Positions 6,549 through 15,086 of a DNA stretch of 58,084 nt are shown here, one piece after another; position 1 is the stretch's first letter; the number at the start of each line of letters is the position of its first letter. The stretch comes from a virus: the IMG/VR virus record IMGVR_UViG_3300032116_000040, positions 1 to 58,084 of that record, one strand, 5' to 3'. The notes under the pieces are model-generated. The model saw nothing but the letters and a program-made list of their open reading frames with translations, was not told where the DNA came from and did not search any database. The position numbers and the translations under genes are program-made.

Positions 6549-9500
6549 TTAGAAACTTGGAATAAATCCAGTTGAATCTGAACTTAATGTTCCTCCTACT
6601 CTTGTAATAGTGATTCGATTGATGAATTTTTGGATTCCTCTTGGGAAATCTACTCGAATATCTATAATTGCAGCGTTTGCTGAAATCACCTCATTGGTGT
6701 TATTTGAAGTATCAAATATGACTTCATATGTGGAAATTCCTTTTGCATTAACTACTGCGTTCAAGTAATTTTCAACTATAGTTCTTACTCGTAATCTTGT
6801 AATCTCATCATTGAAATCAAATAAGAAATTAAATAAGATCTTTTCAAGGTCTCGTTCAATCGTAGATAAGTTATCTCTAACGTGAGCATTGTTAAGAGCT
6901 GAATTAATTCTCTGATATGCGGTGTTATTAGAGAACAAGATGATTCCAAATCCTCTACGTTTAACTGTTAAGTTGAATCCTACTGGCTCTAAGAAATCTC
7001 TGTCCTCGTCAGTAAGATCGTATTCTAATCCAACGATTTCCGGATCATTAAGAGCTCCTCTTTTTCCACCAGCTACGATTAAGAATGGAGTACCGTTCTT
7101 GAATTTTCTAACATATAAGTTAGAGATATATCCTGCTTGTGGAACTGAAATGTTCTTGCTTCCGCTTCTTACTATTAAGTTAGGGAAGTGATATGATGAA
7201 TAAGAAGATAAAGGAACTCCCTTAACGTCTTCTTCAGCAAATTTATAAAGAAAGCTAGGATTCAATGCAGTATTTCCTCCTAGTGAAATAAGCTCAGTTG
7301 AAACCAATTTATTTGTAGTGTCAATAAAGCTAGGATCAACTGATTTCTCAAATTGCTGCATTGATGGAGCATTTAAGATCGCCATTGCCTGACCATTAAG
7401 TGCTGCTAATTTAGCCAAGTGATATTTAGAAGAACTAGATATTGTTCCAGAATAAGAATCGACAACATATCTAAAATCTACTAACTCCCCGTTTGAAAGA
7501 GCTTGTGGAATAAGGGTTTCTGTGAAAAGATAATCTAAAATACCGCCAGTCCCTTCTAATCGATCTGCTGTTCCGTCCGGTAACACATCGTTTCTCAACT
7601 TAAATGCTGCTAGCTTTTGACCTTTAAGACTTGTCACAAAGTTTGGAATTCCTGTATAAACTTGAATAGTGTTTCCAGTAACATCCAATCCTATTACTTC
7701 TTCTACTGAAGGAGCCATGGTTGTCACTTTAATCGTATCTGGTGCAGTTAGCGGATCGGGTGTAAGTACTGATACTATCTTCAATACTCTTGATCGTCCG
7801 TCTGCCACATTTGCTTTAATATAATTATTTGCTTTGATGTACTTATTAACCAATGCTTTATTTGGTACACTGATAGCTCCATCTAATTCAAGAATCAACA
7901 CATTAGGCTGAGAAATAGAATAACTAGCAAATATTGCAGTATCAGTTAAATCAAAAGTATGATTGAATTCATCACCGTCTGCTAAAGTTACTTTAAAATA
8001 ATCTGTACCTGAAAAATTATAGTAGTTTGCATTTACTTGAGAGGTCAATCCAATATTTGAATATACTTCAATTTTAATGTATTTTAATGAACTCACAACT
8101 AAGTTATCAATTACTTTTAAGTAACGTGTTGGGTTAATTCCATCTGAACTAGTATCACCAGTTTTTAGGAAACCTTTCGTATATGCCTCATATAACTTAC
8201 TTCCTTCCATTGCAACAATAAAGTCGGTCGTCGTATTAATAACATAAGTATCTCCATTTGCAGCACCTGCTGCAAATGATACAGGAGTCTCAATGCTAGT
8301 TATCTCAAAAAGAAGCTCTCTATCAATCGGTCGACTATAACTTAAAGTATCAATTAGAGGAGTCGGATCAACTATTGGATTATCATAAGTTATCGCAGTA
8401 ACTGTAATAACCTCAGGAATAGTACCACCAGTTATTGTAATAGTGTCACCGATTTCATATCCAGAACCAGCATCATTTACTGTGATCGCAGTTATTGCAC
8501 CAGCGACTGCTGTGATGTCAACCGTTAATCCGGAACCTCCACCAGCACTTGTAGTTGCAACACCAGTTGCAGTAGTATAACCTGTCCCAAGTCCATTCGT
8601 TGTAAACGTATCTACTCCACCGACATAGATGTTGTCAAATCCTCCATTATCAGCATAATACGCTAATTCATCGATTCCATGACCAATAATGTCTACTCGA
8701 TGTGTGTATACATCAGTATCGATAAAGTTATCATTAGTTAAATCAATTAAATCTAATTTTTCAGTATCTAGTGCACAAAGCAATCCAGTAGTTGGGAAAG
8801 CTCGGTTTACTAATCTATCGATTGACACGGTCACTCCGCTCTGATCTCTAAAATCAGGAATTAAACACCCGATTGTTCTGCTAATTACTGAAATTTCTCG
8901 TAAAGCAAAGAAATTAGAAGCATTTGATGTCTTTAATCCAACTTCATCAAAGTACGCCTTATATATTGGGTCCTTTGATAATTTTAAATAGTTTGACCAG
9001 TCTCCGTTTACTACAATAACCTCAACGAAATAGTCAGAGATAAAATCATCTGGGTGAACGAATGTAGGAAATTCAACACTTCCTCCACCTACGCTCGCAT
9101 ACCACTCTTTTGCAGTAACGTCAAATCCAGTAACATTAGCTTTTCTTACCCAAACCGTCATGTTATACTGTCCTAAGTTTACAAATGAAAGTATTTTATT
9201 TGATTCAGATGTAGTTATACCAAAACCTCCAGGAGTTGTAATGTAATCATCACCTAATGCTAAGTTTTTAGATTTATTTAGTTTAGTCGCATCAGCAAAC
9301 CATAGTCTTTGTCTATTAAAGAATTCAACTATTGGGTACTGATTTGCTCCATCGTTACCTGCAGCAGATTCACTGTTAAATGTAGTAAATGCTGCTTGGT
9401 CTAAATTTGATGAAGGAACAGCTATTTCAGTATCTAAAGGCAATACGTTCATTGCAAATACTGGTCCTTCTCTTAATGCAACTTCAATAGTTCTATGAAA

Positions 9501-9725
9501 GTAACTTCCTGCTTTTTCTAGTTTTGGATCAATTTCTCCAAATACTGATCTTAGAGTTCTAACGTCATTAATCAACACCACCGTATTGAATGGACCTACT
9601 CTACTTGACCCTACGATCAAACGACCGGTCGTAAGAGGTAATACAACATTCTCACTTGCGTCGATTTCAACTGTATAAACACCACTAGATTTGTAATTGT
9701 TTAAGTTTATCCTTGGTTCAGCCAT
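6549..9725 (-). CDS. 18: Tail sheath protein gp18, enlarged
   Basis: 1058 residues, against 659 in T4. It forms the contractile sheath around the tail tube. The N-terminal part (GVYTVEIDASENVVLPLTTGRLIVGSS, split here for length: GVYTVEIDASENVVLPL then TTGRLIVGSS) and the C-terminal part (APSMQQFEKSVDP; GSKNISVPQAGYISNLYV; ERDLEKILFNFLFDFND) are typical of T4-like sheaths. Between them lie large insertions, among them a Gly/Thr-rich beta segment at residues about 370-447 (GSGYEIGDTITITGG) of a kind found in surface-exposed tail proteins. Expression is from a late-type element at 9745-9754. The sheath is separated from the tube gene (27859) by some 18 kb, unlike T4, where 18 and 19 are adjacent. 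Confidence 0.93.
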   Translation of the reverse strand: MAEPRINLNNYKSSGVYTVEIDASENVVLPLTTGRLIVGSSRVGPFNTVVLINDVRTLRSVFGEIDPKLEKAGSYFHRTIEVALREGPVFAMNVLPLDTEIAVPSSNLDQAAFTTFNSESAAGNDGANQYPIVEFFNRQRLWFADATKLNKSKNLALGDDYITTPGGFGITTSESNKILSFVNLGQYNMTVWVRKANVTGFDVTAKEWYASVGGGSVEFPTFVHPDDFISDYFVEVIVVNGDWSNYLKLSKDPIYKAYFDEVGLKTSNASNFFALREISVISRTIGCLIPDFRDQSGVTVSIDRLVNRAFPTTGLLCALDTEKLDLIDLTNDNFIDTDVYTHRVDIIGHGIDELAYYADNGGFDNIYVGGVDTFTTNGLGTGYTTATGVATTSAGGGSGLTVDITAVAGAITAITVNDAGSGYEIGDTITITGGTIPEVITVTAITYDNPIVDPTPLIDTLSYSRPIDRELLFEITSIETPVSFAAGAANGDTYVINTTTDFIVAMEGSKLYEAYTKGFLKTGDTSSDGINPTRYLKVIDNLVVSSLKYIKIEVYSNIGLTSQVNANYYNFSGTDYFKVTLADGDEFNHTFDLTDTAIFASYSISQPNVLILELDGAISVPNKALVNKYIKANNYIKANVADGRSRVLKIVSVLTPDPLTAPDTIKVTTMAPSVEEVIGLDVTGNTIQVYTGIPNFVTSLKGQKLAAFKLRNDVLPDGTADRLEGTGGILDYLFTETLIPQALSNGELVDFRYVVDSYSGTISSSSKYHLAKLAALNGQAMAILNAPSMQQFEKSVDPSFIDTTNKLVSTELISLGGNTALNPSFLYKFAEEDVKGVPLSSYSSYHFPNLIVRSGSKNISVPQAGYISNLYVRKFKNGTPFLIVAGGKRGALNDPEIVGLEYDLTDEDRDFLEPVGFNLTVKRRGFGIILFSNNTAYQRINSALNNAHVRDNLSTIERDLEKILFNFLFDFNDEITRLRVRTIVENYLNAVVNAKGISTYEVIFDTSNNTNEVISANAAIIDIRVDFPRGIQKFINRITITRVGGTLSSDSTGFIPSF

Positions 9726-9744
9726 CTCTGTATAGATATTTTTA

Positions 9745-9754
9745 ATTATTTATC
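9745..9754 (-). promoter_or_regulatory. Putative late promoter GATAAATAAT of the tail sheath gene
   Basis: On the (-) strand GATAAATAAT lies 20 nt before the sheath ATG, matching the T4-like late element seen at other structural genes here. Confidence 0.65.
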
Positions 9755-9810
9755 TTAAATAGTATCAATAAATTTAAAAAAATCGAAAAATTAAGATCCT
9801 CAGCCGGTTT

Positions 9811-9837
9811 TATAGTATAATATATCAAAATACTATA
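9811..9837 (+). promoter_or_regulatory. Inverted repeat TATAGTAT...ATACTATA upstream of gp56
   Basis: 8-bp perfect arms with an 11-nt spacer, starting 30 nt before the ATG at 9841, and containing the -10-like TATAAT. It is the same arrangement as at 2422-2438 and lies in the divergent region between the sheath gene and the replication block. Confidence 0.45.
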
Positions 9838-9840
9838 AGA

Positions 9841-10308
9841 ATGGCAAACATCGATAATACTTGCTCCGATCTTAAGGTCGAGGACCTGTACTCACAAAGT
9901 GAAGATACTTTAGGAGACATTATGGCTCTCCAAAAAGACACTCAAAATCACGTATATGGATGGAACTTTGACGACATGTCCCTACGTGAAATTATGTCTT
10001 TTTGGCATGCCAACACCCACGCAATGATCGATGAAATACACGAAGCAACTGATGCATTAGGCGGAATTAAAGACGGTGGTGGGAACGCTATTTGGAAGTA
10101 TTGGAAAAAGGACTTTTCTAAGTATAATGATATGAAGTTTTCTGATCTTTCTGAGAGCGACCAACTTGAGGCAAAGTTTGAAATCATTGACATGCTACAC
10201 TTTTTTATGAATTATGCTATCTCAATCGGCATGACTCCACAAGAAATGTATAACATGTACATGTCAAAAAACGCAGAAAATCGTGACAGACAGAAAAGAG
10301 GATATTAA
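9841..10308 (+). CDS. 56: dCTP/dUTP pyrophosphatase gp56 (all-alpha dimeric dUTPase family)
   Basis: 155 residues. The C-terminal half aligns closely with T4 gp56 (dCTPase-dUTPase): EIHEATDALGG, WKYWKK, DQLEAKFEIIDMLHFFMN, then GMTPQEMYNMYMSKNAENR and RQKRGY. The Glu/Asp residues of EIHEA and EIID are the magnesium-binding positions of this family. It hydrolyses dCTP and dUTP to the monophosphates, feeding dCMP hydroxymethylase or deaminase and keeping plain dC out of phage DNA. A gp42-like enzyme is at 25044 and a dCMP deaminase at 26103. First gene of the replication block, with its own upstream element. Confidence 0.88.
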   Translation: MANIDNTCSDLKVEDLYSQSEDTLGDIMALQKDTQNHVYGWNFDDMSLREIMSFWHANTHAMIDEIHEATDALGGIKDGGGNAIWKYWKKDFSKYNDMKFSDLSESDQLEAKFEIIDMLHFFMNYAISIGMTPQEMYNMYMSKNAENRDRQKRGY

Positions 10309-10325
10309 AAAAAAGTATAATAGCT

Positions 10326-10553
10326 ATGGAACCAATTCAAGGCGGAGGCCAACCTCAACTAAACATTAACCTTGCTGATGCGCCGTATATTGAATGCGAA
10401 GAGTGCGGAGGAAAGGTTTTTGAAGAAAAAATGATGATTAAAAAGATCTCAAAATTTTTAACTGGTAGTGACCATGATTCGATTACACCAATCCCTGTAA
10501 TCTCTTGTACAAAGTGTGGGCACGTAAATGAAATGTTTAAACCTAAACTGTAA
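10326..10553 (+). CDS. Small zinc-ribbon protein
   Basis: 75 residues with two CxxC knuckles: IECEECGG near residue 23 and ISCTKCGH near residue 58, separated by a basic segment (EEKMMIKKISKFL). This would form a single zinc ribbon. Similar small zinc-ribbon proteins occur in T4-like phages near the DNA polymerase; their function is not known to me. It lies 17 nt after gp56 and 7 nt before the polymerase gene, so it is probably in the same operon. Confidence 0.75.
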   Translation: MEPIQGGGQPQLNINLADAPYIECEECGGKVFEEKMMIKKISKFLTGSDHDSITPIPVISCTKCGHVNEMFKPKL

Positions 10554-10560
10554 GTAAAAT

Positions 10561-11982
10561 ATGTTAATTGGAGCAGAAGTATTAAATGATAACGTCTTAA
10601 CCGTTTCATACTATAATGAGAACGGAAAGATCGAATTCATCAAAAAAAGATTAGCTGATCACGAAATGTACAATTGGATAGAATCTCAAACTCCCACTGC
10701 TACCAAGAATTGGAACGGCAAGTACGTAAAAAGAGGTCCGAGCCAAGGTCAGTATATGAATCAGTTTAGAGTCCAAGAATTAATTCTTGAAAAGTTAACA
10801 ACTGAGGAACTTGAAAAAGTATATAACTTTGATAACTTTCCCAAGAAAACATATCTCGATATTGAGATCAAGCTAATCGATGATTCTTTTCCAGAACCAG
10901 AAAAAGCCCGAATGCCAGTCGGTCTAATTTCATTTTGTAATGAAGATAATGTGACCTATATACTCTCTATTTTAAACTCTGATGATCAGCCAGACGGTCT
11001 AGCTGCAGAACAGATAGTTAAGATGGAAAAAGAGGTAAATGAGTATTTTAGAAAGACTGTTCCTAAAAAACCAGAAGATGCTCGCCTTTTTAATCAGGAT
11101 TTTAAGATTAAGTACAAGTTCTTTAAGAGTGAAGACGAGTTAATGGCTTTTTATTTTCATAAGATCATGCCACATTTCAATTTTGTTACTGGATGGAACG
11201 TGACCGAATTTGACTGGAAATATCTAATGAATCGAGGTAAAAACCTAAAGATCGATATGATGGAAAAAATGCCAACTCGATCGACCGTTTCTAAAGTAAA
11301 GATTCCAACTCACCTAGGCGTTCTTGATTACATGCAAGTATTTGAAAAAATGAAGCCGTATAAAGTGGTAGAAAACTACAAACTAGACTATATCGCAGAT
11401 CTAGTTTTAGGTACTGCTAAATTGCATCACGATTACTCCTCTTTTATGGAATTCCAAAAGGACGTGTACTTATTTACTATGTACAACGTAATCGACGTTA
11501 TCCTTGTAAAATTAATCGAAGATAAGCTTGCTCTACTAGATGTTGCCTTTGCTATGGCAAACGTCGCTCAAGTAGAAGTAAACAAAGTATTTAGTCCAGT
11601 GTATATCGCTGAGATCCTAATGTGCCGCGAATTCTTGAATAAGAACATGAAGATGATGAAGCTTCCTTGGGGAGAAGAAGTGATCGACGGTACCTATGCT
11701 GGAGCTTACGTAAAAGATCCCATTCCAGGTTATTATGGCGCAGTCGCGTGTTATGATTTCTCTTCAATGTATCCAAACATTCAAATTCAATTTAATATTT
11801 CACCCGATACTTATCTTGGAAAAACAGATAAGGTCAAAAAAGACGGCACTGAAATCCATACTAAAAATGATACTATGTTTTCAAGTAAGACTGACTCAGT
11901 TGCTAGAAAAATTCTTACTCGATTGTATGATGAACGTATCAAGACTCAAGGTGAGATTAAGCAGTTAAAAAACTCAAAATAA
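10561..11982 (+). CDS. 43: DNA polymerase gp43, N-terminal portion (exonuclease domain and palm motif A only)
   Basis: 473 residues; T4 gp43 has 898. The 3'-5' exonuclease motifs are intact: TYLDIEI (Exo I), FVTGWNVTEFDWKYLMNR (Exo II) and MYNVIDVILV (Exo III). Palm motif A is present at residues 398-405 (YDFSSMYPN), followed by the conserved NISPDTYLG. The protein then stops at IKTQGEIKQLKNSK, inside the region corresponding to the fingers. Motif B (KxxxNSxYG) and motif C (DTDS) are absent here and are not found in any frame downstream. It is therefore either half of a split polymerase, with the other part elsewhere in the genome, or a dead remnant. The intact exonuclease supports the first. 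Confidence 0.88.
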   Translation: MLIGAEVLNDNVLTVSYYNENGKIEFIKKRLADHEMYNWIESQTPTATKNWNGKYVKRGPSQGQYMNQFRVQELILEKLTTEELEKVYNFDNFPKKTYLDIEIKLIDDSFPEPEKARMPVGLISFCNEDNVTYILSILNSDDQPDGLAAEQIVKMEKEVNEYFRKTVPKKPEDARLFNQDFKIKYKFFKSEDELMAFYFHKIMPHFNFVTGWNVTEFDWKYLMNRGKNLKIDMMEKMPTRSTVSKVKIPTHLGVLDYMQVFEKMKPYKVVENYKLDYIADLVLGTAKLHHDYSSFMEFQKDVYLFTMYNVIDVILVKLIEDKLALLDVAFAMANVAQVEVNKVFSPVYIAEILMCREFLNKNMKMMKLPWGEEVIDGTYAGAYVKDPIPGYYGAVACYDFSSMYPNIQIQFNISPDTYLGKTDKVKKDGTEIHTKNDTMFSSKTDSVARKILTRLYDERIKTQGEIKQLKNSK

Positions 11983-11991
11983 CCAAATAAT

Positions 11992-12324
11992 ATGAACACA
12001 GCACAAGATTTCGTAAATTGGCTAGAAGGATTTCTAGACGCATGTAAAAACTCACCGACTCCTCAACAAATTAAGGAAGTTAGAAAAAAGATTGCAGCAT
12101 TGCCTACAAGCAAAGATAGGTTCGTAATCAATCGCTCAACTGGTGAAATGTATAATCCGCTATGGAATAAATCAATTGATCCTATTCCAGCTGATCACTT
12201 TTCAACAATCACACTGGTTCAACCAGACTCAAATCTTCCAAATAATGGACCATTAGATGATGAATTTCTTAAAGCGATTGAGGAGAATAAAACTGCCTCA
12301 ACTATGGAAGAGCTTAATTCCTAA
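11992..12324 (+). CDS. Unknown 110-residue protein downstream of the truncated polymerase
   Basis: Not recognised and not related to family B polymerases. The N-terminal half (NTAQDFVNWLEGFLDACKN, TPQQIKEVRKKIAAL) looks helical and resembles small phage proteins that begin with an FxxWLxGFLDA helix; the rest is less structured and acidic (DDEFLKAIEEN). It begins 9 nt after the polymerase stop and in the same frame, so read-through of one TAA would fuse the two. Start chosen at the only upstream ATG. Confidence 0.65.
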   Translation: MNTAQDFVNWLEGFLDACKNSPTPQQIKEVRKKIAALPTSKDRFVINRSTGEMYNPLWNKSIDPIPADHFSTITLVQPDSNLPNNGPLDDEFLKAIEENKTASTMEELNS

Positions 12325-12340
12325 AAAAAATAAAGATCAA

Positions 12341-12979
12341 ATGCACTTTGACGAAAATAAACTAATCTCCTTAATGGAGAATTTCTCTGGCGCAAAGTTC
12401 CAGTGGATTAAAACAAATCGGCCTGAATTACTTGGCAAACTAGTTACGTGTAGAAACATAGAACCCAGAGGAGATCGATTTTTTGCGCTATTCGATGATG
12501 GTTCAAGCGTAGACACTGCTCAGCTTAATACTAGCTTACTAATGATACATGGAGACATGCAACCTCTAAGTAAAGCAGAAGTAGAATCTATCGCTGGACC
12601 AAGAAGACCAACTCAACCCGTTAAACCTATTTCAACCGGTCCAATCGGAACTGGCCCAGCTCCAGTCGGAACTAATCACCAACATCAGCCTCAACCACAA
12701 CAGGTCGAGGCAACCAATATGTTTGAGATGTTTAATTCTGAGGAAAGAGCCATTGATCTTGAGATAAAAATTAATCTTCCTGAGCAAGATTTTTTAAAAA
12801 TGATGTACAGTAACGCAAAGGACAAAGAAAAGTTTCTTAGTGAGTTATCCGATTACGTTTTTAGAGCGATAAATAAAACAGTAGTTCAGTCTGCAATTTC
12901 ATCAATGGTTGTTCCACAATCGTCAGCAAGAAGCAAATCTGGACCTACTGTAAATATTACTGAGATCCATGAAGAATGA
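12341..12979 (+). CDS. Unknown protein with Pro/Gln-rich linker
   Basis: 212 residues from the ATG at 12341; the longer frame from 12257 would overlap the previous gene by 68 nt and adds a basic stretch typical of a shadow, so the shorter start is preferred. The N-terminal domain (about residues 1-80) has a likely small barrel (GKLVTCRNIEPRGDRFFALF). Residues about 85-125 are a Pro/Gly/His/Gln linker. The C-terminal domain (EERAIDLEIKINLPEQDFL onward) has a Leu/Ile-rich pattern. No family recognised. Its stop overlaps the next start by 11 nt. Confidence 0.65.
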   Translation: MHFDENKLISLMENFSGAKFQWIKTNRPELLGKLVTCRNIEPRGDRFFALFDDGSSVDTAQLNTSLLMIHGDMQPLSKAEVESIAGPRRPTQPVKPISTGPIGTGPAPVGTNHQHQPQPQQVEATNMFEMFNSEERAIDLEIKINLPEQDFLKMMYSNAKDKEKFLSELSDYVFRAINKTVVQSAISSMVVPQSSARSKSGPTVNITEIHEE

Positions 12980-13526
12980 TCATTTTGATTCAAAAGAAGA
13001 ATATTCAGACGATAAATTTAAAATCGTAACTTTTACCGGAGATAAGGGAAAGTTTAAGAGAATTTCATCATCAAAGGAGGCAATTTGTTTGCTTCCTTTT
13101 GATCTTAATGAAAACAATCAAATTAAAAATGTATACTTAACAAAGTATCACGACTACGTATTGAACGGAGAGGGCTGCAAGTGTATCACTGCTACTCTTG
13201 AACCTGATGAATTTAATACTTATCACGAATCATTATGTAACTGTATTGATCTTGAGTTGGGCATAGGTGATGTTGAAGTCGACGATATTTTTTATTTAGG
13301 TCAAATTCAACATACTATTCCATTTACTAAAACCTACAAGTGTTACGCTATAAATTTAACCAAGCATAGCGAAGACCCTACCGGATTTACACCAAAAATA
13401 AATGATCAGGAGACCAAGCTGCATTCAATTGATAAAATCAGATTTAGTAGAATAATGAGAGGAGAAGTATTAGATACATTAGCTTTATCGTGCTCTCTTT
13501 TATTGCTTTCTTACATCTCAGATTAG
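12969..13526 (+). CDS. Unknown protein, possibly Nudix-like fold
   Basis: 185 residues. The C-terminal part (IFYLGQIQHTIPFTKTYKCY...KLHSIDKIRFSRIMRGEVLDT) resembles the strand-turn-helix ending of Nudix hydrolases, where a residue such as the Glu in RGEVLDT follows the domain core. The Nudix box (GxxxxxExxxxxxxREUxEExGU) is not visible, so hydrolase activity is doubtful. Several cysteines (GCKC, LCNC) fall near residues 70-93. It sits directly upstream of uvsX. Confidence 0.6.
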   Translation: MKNDHFDSKEEYSDDKFKIVTFTGDKGKFKRISSSKEAICLLPFDLNENNQIKNVYLTKYHDYVLNGEGCKCITATLEPDEFNTYHESLCNCIDLELGIGDVEVDDIFYLGQIQHTIPFTKTYKCYAINLTKHSEDPTGFTPKINDQETKLHSIDKIRFSRIMRGEVLDTLALSCSLLLLSYISD

Positions 13527-13570
13527 AACTTTTACCCTTTTTCTAGTAAAATATATTAAAACAATTAATT

Positions 13571-14773
13571 ATGGCAAAGTCAACTAATGACGCAATCAAT
13601 GCTTTTAATAAGTTCAACGACCTTCTAGAAAAGAAAGTAAAATCCAAAGTCACCTTAATGGGATTCTCTGACATTGATGATTATATTCCTACTGGAAATT
13701 ATCTATTAAATGCTCAGATCTCAGGATCAGTGTTTGGAGGGTATCCTAATACTCGAAGTATCGGTATTGCTGGAGATTCTGGTGCTGGAAAAACCTTTCT
13801 TTGTTTAAACGCAGTTAGAGAACTTCAAAAGAAAGACTATTTTGTTTTCTATATCGATACTGAGGGAGCAATTGATCGATCTGATTATACAAAGTTCGGA
13901 GTAGATCTAGAAAAGTTGAAATATCTTCGTATGGGTTTAATCAGCGATGTGAAGTTTTTTATCAACGATTTTATCGAAACAATGAGAGAAAATCCAGGCT
14001 TAAAAGCTGCGATCTTTGTGGATTCAGTCGGAATGCTTGATACCGATAAAAGTAAAAGAGACATGGATGCTGGTAAAAATGCATCAGACATGGGACTTCG
14101 TTCAAAGGAAATGAGGTCACTATTCAAATCCTTTACTCTTGAGCTATCTAACCTAAAGGTGCCATTTATCTTTACTAATCACACATACGCTTCGATGGAT
14201 CAGTATACTCCTAAAGGAATGTCTGGTGGAGGTGGTCCTGAATTTTCAGCATCGATAATCCTAATGTTAAGTAAAGGCACTCTTCGGGATGAGGCTAAGA
14301 CCACAACCGGAATCATAGTTCGGTCTAAGACTAGAAAGAACAGATTAGCTAAACCTATCGATATTGAATTCCACATTTCATTCCATAAAGGAATGAACCA
14401 ATACGTTGGACTTGAACAGTTCGTTAGTTGGGAAAACTGTGGAGTTGGTCGAGGAAATAAATTGACTGAAAAAGAGTTTTCAAAGCTAAAAGCCGACGAA
14501 CAGTCTACATGTTCAGAGTTTGAGGTAGACGGCGAAAAATTCTATTTTTTACCCAAGAAACTTGGAAAGAACTATGTTATTCGACATAATGGTGATCTTG
14601 TACCAATTAAAGAATTTTTCTCAGCTCGATTGTTTACACAAGAAGTATTAATGGAGCTTGATGAGAAGATAATCAAGCCAACTTTTAAATTTCCAGAAAC
14701 GCAAGATGAAATCGACCTATTAGAGACAAGCGAACTTAATGATCTAAATGATGACGATGACTCTACGTTCTGA
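13571..14773 (+). CDS. uvsX: RecA-like recombinase UvsX
   Basis: 400 residues (T4 UvsX 391). It forms filaments on single-stranded DNA and catalyses strand exchange for recombination-dependent replication and repair. The Walker A motif GDSGAGKT is at residues 68-75, followed by FVFYIDTEGAIDRSDYTKFG and a Walker B region KAAIFVDSVGML; loop L2 region is GMSGGGGPEFSASI. The acidic C-terminus (NDLNDDDDSTF) is typical. Upstream lies CTAGTAAAATATATT, a -10-like element. Overlaps the next gene by 26 nt. Confidence 0.93.
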   Translation: MAKSTNDAINAFNKFNDLLEKKVKSKVTLMGFSDIDDYIPTGNYLLNAQISGSVFGGYPNTRSIGIAGDSGAGKTFLCLNAVRELQKKDYFVFYIDTEGAIDRSDYTKFGVDLEKLKYLRMGLISDVKFFINDFIETMRENPGLKAAIFVDSVGMLDTDKSKRDMDAGKNASDMGLRSKEMRSLFKSFTLELSNLKVPFIFTNHTYASMDQYTPKGMSGGGGPEFSASIILMLSKGTLRDEAKTTTGIIVRSKTRKNRLAKPIDIEFHISFHKGMNQYVGLEQFVSWENCGVGRGNKLTEKEFSKLKADEQSTCSEFEVDGEKFYFLPKKLGKNYVIRHNGDLVPIKEFFSARLFTQEVLMELDEKIIKPTFKFPETQDEIDLLETSELNDLNDDDDSTF

Positions 14774-15086
14774 TTTACCAATAAAGTATTACCTAAACCT
14801 ACATACAGAGGAGGGATTGAACGATGAGTTCACCCTCCTTTTTGAAATATTGCAATACTTAATAAAGGTATCTGCATCCAAAGAAAAATCATCTTCCTCT
14901 AATCTTAAGTTTTCATCGAAGTCCTTAAAATACGTCTTCGGTGATAGGATTAAAGATGAAACCTTCAAGATAAACTTAGTTAAATCATTAAAGACGATGA
15001 TTCATGACGAATACCTTAAGGCTGAGGGTGATTTTATCTATTTTACAAAAAAAGGACTAACTTATTTCTATTTAACGAATGATTGA
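14748..15086 (+). CDS. Unknown protein between uvsX and helicase gp41
   Basis: 112 residues. The C-terminal half (INLVKSLKTMIHDEYLKAEGDFIYFTKKGLTYFYL, given in two parts: INLVKSLKTMIHDEYL and GDFIYFTKKGLTYFYL) has the pattern of a winged-helix DNA-binding domain. In T4 the gene between uvsX and 41 is gene 40, of similar size (114 residues), so it is a positional counterpart; I see no sequence evidence of homology. The start is one of three closely spaced in-frame ATG codons (14748, 14751, 14757), so the exact N-terminus is uncertain. Confidence 0.65.
   Translation: MMTMTLRSDLPIKYYLNLHTEEGLNDEFTLLFEILQYLIKVSASKEKSSSSNLKFSSKSLKYVFGDRIKDETFKINLVKSLKTMIHDEYLKAEGDFIYFTKKGLTYFYLTND

Noticed and set aside
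12257-12340. Longer start for the gene at 12341
   Set aside because: It would overlap the preceding gene by 68 nt, and its first 28 residues look like a shadow of that gene.
11983-14773. Frameshifted C-terminal half of gp43 after the stop
   Set aside because: No motif B or C in any frame; the sequence holds unrelated genes and then uvsX.
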